Assembly (NCBI RefSeq): GCF_007845645.1
Contig: NZ_VCQV01000030.1
Coordinates: 1 to 63,937, forward strand
DNA: 63,937 nt
Direction: 5' to 3'
Origin: Leekyejoonella antrihumi
GTDB lineage: Bacteria; Actinomycetota; Actinomycetes; Actinomycetales; Dermatophilaceae
The notes beneath the pieces were generated by a model, which searched no databases, was not told where the DNA came from, and was given only the letters and a program-made list of their open reading frames with translations. Within the stretch, counting starts at the first letter, position 1, and each line of letters begins with the position of its first letter. The translations under genes were made by a program, and so were the position numbers. Shown piece by piece: positions 35,791 through 44,029 of this stretch.

Positions 35791-36720
35791 TCAGGAACTC
35801 GCGACGGTGCGCTGCTCGATCTGCGGATTGTCGTCGAGCCACGCAAAGATCTCCCGCGCGGTCCACTCCGGGAAGTCCAGGAACGGCGTATGCCCGCGAT
35901 CCTTGCCCTCGACGTATCGCCAGGACGGGTGCCGGGCGGCAAGCGCGCGCGCCGACTTCACATTGATCAGCAGGTCGCGGTCCCCATGCATCAGCAGCAC
36001 CGGCGACAGGATCTGGTGCAGCTGCTGCGAGTACTGCCCGCGGCGCGCAAACTGCAGCAGCAGGCTGCGTGCCGCCGCACTGAATGCCGCATCCCCGGAG
36101 GGGTACTCCTTCGCGCGATGTTCGGCGAGCTCGATGTGCTCGTCGATCACCGCCGGGTCCACCCGGTCGAAGTGGCTGGTCACCATCTTCATGGTCTCTT
36201 CGACCAACTGTCGGACGGTGCGCCGCTCCTCCCGCTTACGGGTGGCCCACACGTCCAGCCCGGGGACCAGATAGACACTGAAACCGAGCGTGATCAGCGG
36301 GTGGGGGCGGGAAACCGGGCTCGGCGGGATTGCCGGGTCGATGAGGACCGCCGCTGCCACCATCCGTGAGTTCCGTGCGGCCAGCTGCGCGGTGAGCATT
36401 CCGCCCATCGAGTTGCCGATGACGACGGCCGGCCGATCGCATACGGCAGTGACGAAGTGGTCCAGGAGGGTGAGGTTGGCCTTGATCGAGGCCTGTCGAG
36501 GCGTGACCTCGGTCAGTCCGAATCCACCCAGATCCAGCGCGATCACCCGCCCGCGCTGCGCCAGCAGCGGTATGAGGGAGGACCAGTTGGCAACGGAACC
36601 GCCGAGTCCGTGCACCAACAGGAACGTCGGGCCGTCCTGCTGCCCCTGCTCGGTCACGCAGTGGACCCGGACGCCGTCCAGGTCCACGAAACGGTTGCGG
36701 AAGGTGGAGTTCGCAGTCAC
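35791..36720 (-). CDS. Alpha/beta hydrolase
   Basis: A 309-residue alpha/beta hydrolase-fold enzyme. Oxyanion region LLVHGLGGSVANW, nucleophile S104 in VIGNSMGGML, acid in LMHGDRDLL, and catalytic histidine in RGHTPFLDFPE. It starts with GTG at 36720; TAGGTT lies 6 nt upstream of that codon, suggesting a leaderless message rather than a Shine-Dalgarno start. Substrate unknown (esterase, lactonase or C-C hydrolase are all possible). Confidence 0.87.
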   Translation of the reverse strand: MTANSTFRNRFVDLDGVRVHCVTEQGQQDGPTFLLVHGLGGSVANWSSLIPLLAQRGRVIALDLGGFGLTEVTPRQASIKANLTLLDHFVTAVCDRPAVVIGNSMGGMLTAQLAARNSRMVAAAVLIDPAIPPSPVSRPHPLITLGFSVYLVPGLDVWATRKREERRTVRQLVEETMKMVTSHFDRVDPAVIDEHIELAEHRAKEYPSGDAAFSAAARSLLLQFARRGQYSQQLHQILSPVLLMHGDRDLLINVKSARALAARHPSWRYVEGKDRGHTPFLDFPEWTAREIFAWLDDNPQIEQRTVASS

Positions 36721-36808
36721 CAGGTCAACCTAGGCCATGGTGTCGGCGCGATGCAGGGCGACGCCCCGCTGAATACAACACCTGTAGTCACCGTTCGATG
36801 GAAACGAC

Positions 36809-36840
36809 TGACCACTCGGGTGTTATGTGTGACCTCTCGG
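36809..36840. repeat. Two 21-bp-spaced intergenic motifs
   Basis: TGACCACTCGG and GTGACCTCTCGG, with their CTCG cores 21 bp apart (36815 and 36836), lie between the alpha/beta hydrolase start and the histidine phosphatase stop. They are reverse-orientation members of the YCGAGNGGNCAC family. Confidence 0.7.
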
Positions 36841-36844
36841 GGGA

Positions 36845-37468
36845 TCAGGCATCGACGGGCTGGCCGTCGAAGCACCGCCCCATCCACGACCGCACCACCC
36901 AACCGCCTCCGGGATCACCATCCAGCGCAACGATGCCGGTGTTCTCCAGCACGTTGCGCGCGACGAAGTCCGCGGGAAGGTTGATCCCGCGCCGACCCGA
37001 CCACACCCGGATCGCAGCGCCGTGGCTGAAGACGGCCGCGGTGCCGATGCCGGTGGCCGCCACCAGTCGCACGCCCGCGTCCAGCCGGTCGAGCGCCTCG
37101 CGGCCGCTCTCTCCACCGGGCACTCGGACGTCCAGCTCGCCGGCACTCCAGGACCGCATCGCCTCCACGTAGGTCGTGATGCTGGCCGGGTCGGTCTTCT
37201 TCTCCAGGGCCCCGGCCTGGATCTCATACATGCCGCGCAGCGTCTGCACCGGCAGGCTGCAGGCGGCGGCCAGTGGCCCCGCGGTGGCCTGGGCTCGCGC
37301 GGCCTCCGAGGCCCAGATGCCCTCGATCCGCTCACTCGCCAGGACGGCCGGCAACGCCGCGGCCTGCGCGTGACCCAGCTCGGTCAGGCCCGGGCCGGGC
37401 AGCGTGGTGTCCAGCGCGTGGATCACATTGGCGGGCGTCTCTCCGTGACGGATCAGCAACAGGCGCAT
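36845..37468 (-). CDS. Histidine phosphatase (phosphoglycerate mutase-like)
   Basis: A 207-residue branch-1 histidine phosphatase. The catalytic RHG motif is at residues 7-9 (LLLIRHGETPAN), and the second histidine is in FSHGAAIRVW. The start at 37468 places RHG at the normal distance from the N terminus. Members include phosphoglycerate mutases and broad phosphatases; the substrate is not evident. It lies just downstream of mftF on the same strand but separated by 83 bp. Confidence 0.88.
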   Translation of the reverse strand: MRLLLIRHGETPANVIHALDTTLPGPGLTELGHAQAAALPAVLASERIEGIWASEAARAQATAGPLAAACSLPVQTLRGMYEIQAGALEKKTDPASITTYVEAMRSWSAGELDVRVPGGESGREALDRLDAGVRLVAATGIGTAAVFSHGAAIRVWSGRRGINLPADFVARNVLENTGIVALDGDPGGGWVVRSWMGRCFDGQPVDA

Positions 37469-37551
37469 ACCCCCATCGTCCCACTCTCGGTGAAACAACC
37501 CGTGACGCGCCGGTGAAGCGCCCTCGCACCAAGGGTGAACCCGGTGCGAGG

Positions 37552-38934
37552 TCAGCGCAGCCGCGGCAGCAGCGCCCGAACCGACCTACCTCGGACGACG
37601 CCGACCCACAGACCCGCCCCATAGGCAAGGTCGTCCATCCGCCGCAGGATCGCGAAGGACAACGGGTCCAGTCCCGGCCTGGTGCGGGCGTACTCGACAA
37701 CGGAGTCGGCTGCCGCCGCAAGCAGCAGGGCTCGCCGTGCCCGGTGCGACACGACTGCGGCCATGGCGGTCAGCGGCCACCAGTGGCGCAGCATCAGCGC
37801 CGTCACCTGCCCAAAGATCGACAGCGAGCCCAGCCAGGTCAACTCGGCGGCCAGCCGCGTCGGATGGGCGCTGTGCCGTAGTGAGCGCGAGAGCCGCCGC
37901 ATCATGACGGCCGACAGCACGAGCACCGCAGGTGCCGACCACCGGCGCTGCGCGAGAGCCGCCAGACCGATCGCGACACCGAGCGGGGAGAGGGCAGCGG
38001 GCGCCACCGTCGAACCATGCCGCACCGCGAGCGGAGCGCCGCCGGTGCCGTAGAACGCCTTCCGCGCGAGCCACGCAGGCAGCGGCCGATGGTCCGCGTG
38101 CTGCGCGACCACCGCAGGCTCATAGCGGACCCGCCACCCGCCGGCGATCAGCCGCCAGACCAGGTCGACGTCCTCCCCGACCCGCATCTTCGCGTCGAAT
38201 CCCTCTCCCAGCGCGCTGGTGCGGGCCAGTAGACACGCCGATGGGAGCCAGCCGATCCGCGACTGCGGGTGCACCAGTCCACCGTCACACCCGAGGTCGA
38301 GCGAGGAGCGCACCGACTCATAGGCGGCGAGCCGACGCGAGCAGCCGGCGCCACCGACGACTCGTGGCGCGACCACTGCCAGCCCGGGGTCCTGCAGATG
38401 ACGTCCGAGTCGCAGGATGGCGCGCGCGTCGACCGTGACGTCGGAGTCGACGAACAGCACGTATGCCGTGTCGACCAGCCCCAGCCCGACGTTGCGGGCG
38501 CCGGCCGGGCCGAGGTTTGTGTCGAGCCGGACCAGTTGCGCCCGGTGGCGTGCGGCGACTGCGGCGATCGGCGCCGGGCCTACGGACGCGTCGTCGACCA
38601 CGATCACCCGAAACACGTCATGCAGGCCGGCCAGCAGCCGCGCCAGCCCCGCCGGCTGATCCCGGACGGGCACGACGCAGGTCACCTCGGCGGGAGCCAG
38701 GTCTGCCAGCCCCGCCGTCTCCGGTCCGGCCAGACCGGCCGCGAGCAGGTGGTCTGCCAGGCGAGCCGACGCACCTTCGGTGACGGTCAGCCGGCCGCCG
38801 TCGATCAGCGCGCGGGCGGCGGCGCTCAGGTGAACCGCACGCAGCGGCGCCCCGCCGACCAGTGTCGCGCCGCCATCTCGGACCCGGACCTTCCGGCCCA
38901 CGGTGAGCACCAGTCCGTGTGGCAGCGCGGTCAC
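37552..38934 (-). CDS. mftF: Mycofactocin glycosyltransferase
   Basis: A 460-residue GT2-type transferase. An N-terminal mycofactocin-specific region (about 1-85) precedes the GT-A fold: VTCVVPVRDQPAGLARLL, VIVVDDASVGP, FVDSDVTVDARAIL (metal-binding DxD) and MRVGEDVDLVWRL. The C terminus is partly hydrophobic. In mycobacteria MftF adds beta-1,4-glucose units to premycofactocin. It starts with GTG at 38934, overlapping the SDR gene stop (GTGA). It is the last gene of the mft operon here. Confidence 0.93.
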   Translation of the reverse strand: MTALPHGLVLTVGRKVRVRDGGATLVGGAPLRAVHLSAAARALIDGGRLTVTEGASARLADHLLAAGLAGPETAGLADLAPAEVTCVVPVRDQPAGLARLLAGLHDVFRVIVVDDASVGPAPIAAVAARHRAQLVRLDTNLGPAGARNVGLGLVDTAYVLFVDSDVTVDARAILRLGRHLQDPGLAVVAPRVVGGAGCSRRLAAYESVRSSLDLGCDGGLVHPQSRIGWLPSACLLARTSALGEGFDAKMRVGEDVDLVWRLIAGGWRVRYEPAVVAQHADHRPLPAWLARKAFYGTGGAPLAVRHGSTVAPAALSPLGVAIGLAALAQRRWSAPAVLVLSAVMMRRLSRSLRHSAHPTRLAAELTWLGSLSIFGQVTALMLRHWWPLTAMAAVVSHRARRALLLAAAADSVVEYARTRPGLDPLSFAILRRMDDLAYGAGLWVGVVRGRSVRALLPRLR

Positions 38935-39734
38935 GCGCCGAAACCTCCGTCGGCCTGCACCAGCGAGCCGTTGACGACGCCGCCTTCGAGCGAGCAGCAG
39001 AACGCGATGGTCGCGGCGATCTCATCCGGTTCGATGAGCCGGTGGATCCGCTGTGACCGGCCGAAGTCCTCGACGTCCGCCTGCCCGTAGAGCGCGGCGG
39101 TGGCGGTGAGCATGTCGGTGCGAGTGGAGCCGGGTGACACGGCCGCCGCCGTCGTGCCCGTGCCGACCAGGTCGGCCGACAGCCCCTTCACGATGCCGAC
39201 CACGGCGTGCTTGGCGGCGTTGTAGGCCGCGAGGTGGAACAAGCCGTGGGTCGCGGCGGCGGATGCCACTGCGACGAAACGGCATCCAGAGGGATCAGGC
39301 CCGGCGAGCATCGCGGGGACCGCGCTGGCCGCGGTGTTCCAGACGCCGTCGACGTCGATCTGCCACAGCAGCTCGACGGCGGCCGGGTCGGTCTCCCAGG
39401 CAGCTTGTCCACCCAGGATGACGGCGGCGGCGGCAACCGCAACGTCCAGCCGGCCCCAGCGCCGGCCAGCCACCTCGACCGCCTGCTGCAGCGCCGCACG
39501 GTCCCGCACGTCGCCAACGACCGCGACGACGCGATCGTTCGCGCCGCGGGCCACCTGCTCGAGGTCTGCTTGCGTCGCCTGAGCGTAGGGCAGGCGAGGC
39601 TCGCCGTCCGCGACACACCAGTCGAAGGCGACCACGTGGTAGCCCTGTTCGACGAGACGTGCTGTGGTGGCCGCACCGATGCCGCGTGCCGCGCCGGTCA
39701 CCAGCGCGACCCGCCGCACGGCCGGCGCGCTCAT
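38931..39734 (-). CDS. Mycofactocin-coupled SDR oxidoreductase
   Basis: A 267-residue short-chain dehydrogenase. Cofactor motif TGAARGIGAA (14-23), catalytic Ser in VASAAATHGL and YNAAKHAV with Tyr and Lys. The stretch DWCVADGEPRLPYAQATQ is an insertion after beta-2, as in mycofactocin-associated SDRs, which keep NAD(H) bound and use mycofactocin as electron acceptor. It lies between mftD and mftF with 4-bp overlaps on both sides, so it is made as part of the mft operon. Confidence 0.87.
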   Translation of the reverse strand: MSAPAVRRVALVTGAARGIGAATTARLVEQGYHVVAFDWCVADGEPRLPYAQATQADLEQVARGANDRVVAVVGDVRDRAALQQAVEVAGRRWGRLDVAVAAAAVILGGQAAWETDPAAVELLWQIDVDGVWNTAASAVPAMLAGPDPSGCRFVAVASAAATHGLFHLAAYNAAKHAVVGIVKGLSADLVGTGTTAAAVSPGSTRTDMLTATAALYGQADVEDFGRSQRIHRLIEPDEIAATIAFCCSLEGGVVNGSLVQADGGFGA

Positions 39735-40942
39735 GACTCTCGCGCGGGTGGGGCGCCGAGCGTCCGAGCAAATCCGTCGGGAATCACCAGGTGCTCCGGA
39801 CGCAGCTCATGAATCGAGGACAGCCCCATCCCCAGCAGGGCGGAGCCGATGCCGCTGCTCATGATGTCCAGCACGTTTTCGACACCGGCCTGCCCGTTCG
39901 CCGCGAGACCCCACAGATAGGCCCGCCCGATCAGCACGGCACGGGCGCCGAGGGCGAGAGCCTTCACCACGTCGGACCCGCGCCGGACGCCACCGTCCAG
40001 CAGCACCTCGACCTGGTCGCCGGCAGCCTGCGCGATGCTCGCCAGCACCCGGATGGTGGCGGGAGTCCCGTCCAGATTGTTGCCACCGTGGTTGGACACC
40101 GACAGCGCGGTGACCCCGGCATCGACGGCCCGCAGGGCGTCGTCCACCCGGCAGACGCCCTTCAGCATGAACGGACCGTCCCACTGATCACGCATCCACG
40201 CCACATCGTCCCAGGTAGGCGGTGCGGTGTTCATCCACTCCGCATAGGCACCGAAGAAGGTTGGGCCCTTGGCCGCGCCGGGGGCCGCCAGGTTGGGGGC
40301 GGTCAGGTCGGGCAGGTCCCCGCTTCGGGCGAACCCGTAGAGCCAGCGCGGGCGGGCCAGCACCTCCGGCGCGAATCGCAGCGCAGACCGCAGATCGATG
40401 CGTTCGGGGATCTCCGGGCTCCCCCAGTCCCGGCCCATCGAGAACGACCAGTCGAGCGTGGCGATCAGGCCCACGGCACCGGCGTCACGAGCGCGGGCCA
40501 TCCGCTGGACCATCACGTCCCGGTCGCCGGTCCAGTACATCTGGAAGAAGGTGCGCGGGTTGGCCGCGACGACCTCCTCGATCGAGCGACTGGCGAAGTT
40601 GCTCAGCGCCATCACGGTGCCGCGCGCGGCGGCCGCGCGGGCGACGGCCACCTCACCGTCGGGGTGCACTGCCTGCACACCGGTCGGCGAGATGATGACC
40701 GGCAGCGAGATGTCCTGTCCCATCACCGTCGTCGCCATCTCGCGCTCTGCGCGATGACCGGCGACGTGTGGGGCGAGGCCGAGCTCGGCGAAGGCGCCCT
40801 GGTTGTCCGCGACCGTCTGGCCGCGCTCCGAACCGGCGACCAGTGCGCCGTAGACGGACTTCGGCAGGCGCCTTCTCGCGCGGCGCTGGGCCACCGCGAC
40901 GGACTCGAACCACGGGTTGCGCTTCCACGGGTTCTGCATCAT
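39731..40942 (-). CDS. mftD: Premycofactocin synthase (FMN-dependent)
   Basis: A 403-residue FMN enzyme of the lactate oxidase/dehydrogenase fold. FMN and active-site patterns are IISPTGVQAVHPDGEVAVAR, FFQMYW, LIATLDW, SVSNHGGNNLDGTPATI with the catalytic histidine, and LLDGGVRRGSDVVKALALGA. MftD oxidises the cyclised MftA core to the redox-active alpha-keto amide. Start ATG at 40942 overlaps the mftC stop (ATGA); a second ATG at 40939 is possible. In-frame sequence further upstream belongs to mftC. Confidence 0.95.
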   Translation of the reverse strand: MMQNPWKRNPWFESVAVAQRRARRRLPKSVYGALVAGSERGQTVADNQGAFAELGLAPHVAGHRAEREMATTVMGQDISLPVIISPTGVQAVHPDGEVAVARAAAARGTVMALSNFASRSIEEVVAANPRTFFQMYWTGDRDVMVQRMARARDAGAVGLIATLDWSFSMGRDWGSPEIPERIDLRSALRFAPEVLARPRWLYGFARSGDLPDLTAPNLAAPGAAKGPTFFGAYAEWMNTAPPTWDDVAWMRDQWDGPFMLKGVCRVDDALRAVDAGVTALSVSNHGGNNLDGTPATIRVLASIAQAAGDQVEVLLDGGVRRGSDVVKALALGARAVLIGRAYLWGLAANGQAGVENVLDIMSSGIGSALLGMGLSSIHELRPEHLVIPDGFARTLGAPPARES

Positions 40943-42180
40943 CGCTGGTGAGCTCGGCTCGCATTCGGGTCGAATCCCGCCAACGGATCCTCGGCGCACG
41001 CGGTCACCGGTGGGCCGGACAGATCCTCCCGACGTTGCAGGGTGAGCATCACCGGCTCGTTGCGGGTCGCGGCCGCCTTCGAGTGGTTCTGTCCCGCACC
41101 GGGAATCACCCGATCTGCGGTCAGCGCCGACTCTCCGTAGCCTTGGACGCACTCCGGGTCCGGACCGTCCAGCGGCATGCCGGTGAAGAACTTGGCGGCC
41201 ATGCAACCACCCCGGCACGAGTCGAAGAACGCGCACTGCGAGCATGCGCCGCCCGCCTGCGGCGACCGCAGCTTCGCGAACAGCGGCGCGGTCTGCCAGA
41301 TCCGCTGGAACCCGTCGTCGGACAGCACGTTTCCGGCGAGGAACTCGTCATGGATCGCGAACGGGCAGGCGTACACGTCCCCGATCGGGTCGATCAGACA
41401 CACCACCCGACCGGCACCGCACAGGTTCAGGCCGGGCAGGCTCTGGCCGAACGCGGCCAGGTGAAAGAACGAGTCCCCGGTCAGCACGTCGTCCCCGTGC
41501 ACCATCAGCCAGTCGAAAAGGACGCGCTGCTGCTCCGATCTCGGATGCAGCTCGTCCCACACCTGCGCCCCCCGACCGGACGGACGCAGCCGGGTCAGCC
41601 GCAAGGTTGCGCCGAATCGGTCTGCCAACGCCTTGAACTCGTCCAGCTGCTCGACGTTGTGACGGGTGACGACGACGGAGATCTTCGCGTCCTGGAACCC
41701 CGCATCCGCCAGATTGCCCAGCGCCCGCAGCGCGGTGTCGTACGACCCGGGTCCTCGCACGTAGTCGTTGACCTCCGCGGTCGCACCGTCGAGGGAGACC
41801 TGCACGTCGACGTAGTCGGTGGAGGCCAGGAACCGGGCCCGCTCCGGGGTGATCCGCACCCCGTTGGTGGAGAACTTCACGCCGACCTGGTGCGCGACCG
41901 CATACTCCAGCAGATGCCAGAAGTCCGGGCGGATGGTCGGCTCACCGCCGCCGATGTTGACGTAGAACACCTGCATCCGCTGCAACTCGTCGATGAGGGC
42001 CTCGCACTGCTTCGTGGTCAGCTCGCGGGGGTCGCGCCGGCCCGAGGACGACAGACAGTGCGCGCACTCCAGGTTGCACGCGTAGGTCAGCTCCCAGGTC
42101 AGGCAGATCGGGGCATCCAGACCGTACTCGAACTGCTCGATCAGGGACCCACTCCGTGGACGGCTATCCAGTGCGGTCAT
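40939..42180 (-). CDS. mftC: Mycofactocin radical SAM maturase
   Basis: A 413-residue radical SAM/SPASM enzyme. The SAM cluster motif is C35-x3-C39-x2-C42 (YACNLECAHC); GGGEPTIRP and QVSLDGAT follow. The C-terminal SPASM domain carries the auxiliary-cluster cysteines (LCGAGRVVCLIDPIGDVYAC, then CSQCAFFDSCRGGC). MftC decarboxylates the terminal Tyr of MftA and forms the Val-Tyr crosslink. Start at 42180 overlaps the mftB stop. Confidence 0.97.
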   Translation of the reverse strand: MTALDSRPRSGSLIEQFEYGLDAPICLTWELTYACNLECAHCLSSSGRRDPRELTTKQCEALIDELQRMQVFYVNIGGGEPTIRPDFWHLLEYAVAHQVGVKFSTNGVRITPERARFLASTDYVDVQVSLDGATAEVNDYVRGPGSYDTALRALGNLADAGFQDAKISVVVTRHNVEQLDEFKALADRFGATLRLTRLRPSGRGAQVWDELHPRSEQQRVLFDWLMVHGDDVLTGDSFFHLAAFGQSLPGLNLCGAGRVVCLIDPIGDVYACPFAIHDEFLAGNVLSDDGFQRIWQTAPLFAKLRSPQAGGACSQCAFFDSCRGGCMAAKFFTGMPLDGPDPECVQGYGESALTADRVIPGAGQNHSKAAATRNEPVMLTLQRREDLSGPPVTACAEDPLAGFDPNASRAHQR

Positions 42181-42467
42181 ACAGAAGCCCCTTCATGAGC
42201 GTCGGCGCGCCGGATCATGTCGCCCTGCGCCAGTCTGATCAGTGCTTCGAGGTAGGCCGGCCACTCCGCTGCGGGGACACCCGCCGCCGCGAGCGCGGAT
42301 CGCACGTCCGGCTGCTCGGCCAGTGCACGGACCACCACCACCAGCTGCGGTCGTTTGAGGAAGGTGAGCCTCCGGTTGCCGAAGTGATACGCCAGCGCGC
42401 CGAAGGGTTCCGGGCGCAGCGCCACTGACGGCGACAGCTCCCACCGCTGGTGCAGCATCGCTGACAT
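42177..42467 (-). CDS. mftB: Mycofactocin peptide chaperone
   Basis: A 96-residue RiPP recognition element of the PqqD type. Typical strands: WELSPSVALRPEPFGALAYH and NRRLTFLKRPQLVVVVRALA, then a short helical tail. It binds the MftA leader and presents it to MftC. The start at 42467 has GGAGG 8 nt upstream. It lies 18 bp downstream of mftA and overlaps mftC. Confidence 0.94.
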   Translation of the reverse strand: MSAMLHQRWELSPSVALRPEPFGALAYHFGNRRLTFLKRPQLVVVVRALAEQPDVRSALAAAGVPAAEWPAYLEALIRLAQGDMIRRADAHEGASV

Positions 42468-42485
42468 GGCCTCGCCCTCCACGGC

Positions 42486-42647
42486 TCAGTAGACGCCGCA
42501 CATGCCGTCGATCGAGACATCCTCGATCAGCTCGTCCACGGTCAGCTCTCGCACCGTAGGGTCCGGCCCGTTCGCGACTCCGTCGGCGATTGCTCCGTCG
42601 ACCCCCGCGCGGTCGGTCGTCTCCTGCTCCAGCTGTGCCTGCGACAT
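42486..42647 (-). CDS. mftA: Mycofactocin precursor peptide
   Basis: A 53-residue precursor read directly from the sequence. It begins MSQAQLEQETTD, has an acidic leader (VRELTVDELIEDVSI), and ends in DGMCGVY. The C-terminal Val-Tyr is the part converted to mycofactocin, and IDGMCGVY is the invariant family signature. GGAG lies 5 nt before the ATG at 42647. It heads the mft operon; mftB follows after 18 bp. Confidence 0.97.
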   Translation of the reverse strand: MSQAQLEQETTDRAGVDGAIADGVANGPDPTVRELTVDELIEDVSIDGMCGVY

Positions 42648-42666
42648 GATCGCTCCCTCAATTGGA

Positions 42667-42682
42667 CGTGACCCGGGTCACG
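42667..42682. promoter_or_regulatory. 16-bp perfect palindrome in the mftA / alcohol dehydrogenase gap
   Basis: CGTGACCCGGGTCACG is a perfect 16-bp palindrome, 19 bp upstream of the mftA ATG and on the side away from the alcohol dehydrogenase. Its position suits a repressor site that blocks mftA transcription. No MftR gene is in the window, so the binding protein is unknown. Confidence 0.65.
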
Positions 42683-42718
42683 CTAACGGCATTCGCGGTC
42701 CTAATGGAAGAGGCGGCG

Positions 42719-42747
42719 TTGACAGACGTTGCGGCGGCGGATCGATT
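42719..42747 (+). promoter_or_regulatory. Putative promoter of the alcohol dehydrogenase gene
   Basis: A perfect -35 box TTGACA (42719-42724) is followed after 17 bp by TCGATT (42742-42747), a weak -10. The distance to the ATG at 42853 leaves a leader of about 100 nt ending in GAAGGAG. Confidence 0.45.
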
Positions 42748-42852
42748 GGACCCCACACGGGAACAAGCATTTTCGAGAACTCCTCACCATTCGCGGGCAG
42801 AAAGGAGCATGGTTGACGAGTGGGCCTACCCCACCGCCTTCGAAGGAGAGTC

Positions 42853-43965
42853 ATGAAGACCAGAGCCGCCGTAGTCATCGAGCCGGGCAAGCGCATCGAG
42901 ATCGAGGAGCTGGACCTCGGTGATCCACGCGACGGAGAGGTGCTCATCAAGTTCCTCTACGGCGGGCTGTGTCACTCCGACCTGCACATCGTGAAGGGGG
43001 ACCTCGCGGCGCGTCTGCCGATGGTCCTCGGCCACGAAGGCGCCGGCATCATCGAGAAGGTCGGCCCGGGAGTCACCCGGGTCAAGGAGGGCGACCACGT
43101 CGTCTGCTCGTTCATCCCGGCGTGCGGCAAGTGCCGCTACTGCTCCACCGGTCGGCAGTCGATCTGTGACATGGGCGCAACGATCCTCGAGGGTTACCTG
43201 CCCGGTGAGCACTTCCCTTTCACCGGGTCGCGTGGCGACTACGGCGCGATGTGCCTGCTCGGAACGTTCAGCCAGTACAGCGTCGTCCATGAGAACTCCT
43301 GCGTCCCGGTCGACGACGACCTGCCGCTCGACAAGGCCGTGCTGGTCGGCTGCGGGGTGCCCACCGGTTGGGGTTCCGCCGTGAACACCGCCGAGGTCCG
43401 GCCGGGCGACACGACGGTCATCATCGGCGTCGGCGGCATCGGGATCAACGCCGTGCAGGGTGCGCGCTATGCCGGTGCGAAGAATGTCATCGCGGTCGAC
43501 CCCTTGGAGAACAAGCGGGAGAAGGCCCTCGAGCTCGGCGCGACGCACGCGTTTGCCACCGCGGAGGAGGCCACCACCGCCGTCACCGAGCTGACCCGCG
43601 GGCAGATGGCCGACTCGGCCGTGCTGACGGTCGGGCTGATGACCTCGGAGGTCGTCCAGCAGGGCTTCGACATCGTCGGCAAGGACGGCAACGTCGTGCT
43701 CACCGGCCTGAACAAGCTGGAGCTGCCGACGATCCAGCTGTCCGGCTCGGTCCTGACACTGTTCCGCAAGAAGATCAAGGGCAGCCTCTTCGGCGACTGC
43801 AACCCGCTGACCGACATCCCCAAGATCCTCGGCCTCTACCAGTCCGGCGACCTCAAGCTGGACGAGCTGATCACCAAGACCTACACCCTCGACCAGGTCA
43901 ACGAGGGCTATGACGACCTGCTCGGCGGCAAGAACGTGCGCGGCATCCTGGTCCACGAGCACTGA
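42853..43965 (+). CDS. NDMA-type, mycofactocin-dependent alcohol dehydrogenase
   Basis: A 370-residue zinc medium-chain dehydrogenase. Catalytic zinc ligands are C40 (GGLCHSDLH) and H61/E62 (LGHEGAG). Structural zinc cysteines are C91, C94, C97 and C105 (CGKCRYCSTGRQSIC). The Rossmann motif is IIGVGGIGINAVQGA. The N-terminal and linker patterns match NDMA-dependent alcohol/methanol dehydrogenases, which hold NADH tightly and pass electrons to mycofactocin. Divergence from mftA supports this. The start at 42853 has GAAGGAG upstream; the ATG-like codon at 42820 is rejected. The MoxR-VWA gene follows after 64 bp. Confidence 0.92.
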   Translation: MKTRAAVVIEPGKRIEIEELDLGDPRDGEVLIKFLYGGLCHSDLHIVKGDLAARLPMVLGHEGAGIIEKVGPGVTRVKEGDHVVCSFIPACGKCRYCSTGRQSICDMGATILEGYLPGEHFPFTGSRGDYGAMCLLGTFSQYSVVHENSCVPVDDDLPLDKAVLVGCGVPTGWGSAVNTAEVRPGDTTVIIGVGGIGINAVQGARYAGAKNVIAVDPLENKREKALELGATHAFATAEEATTAVTELTRGQMADSAVLTVGLMTSEVVQQGFDIVGKDGNVVLTGLNKLELPTIQLSGSVLTLFRKKIKGSLFGDCNPLTDIPKILGLYQSGDLKLDELITKTYTLDQVNEGYDDLLGGKNVRGILVHEH

Positions 43966-44029
43966 GGCCGATCGCCCGGTGGTCACTGACGGGCACTCCG
44001 TTCCGGGGCAGGCACATAGCGCCCACCTC

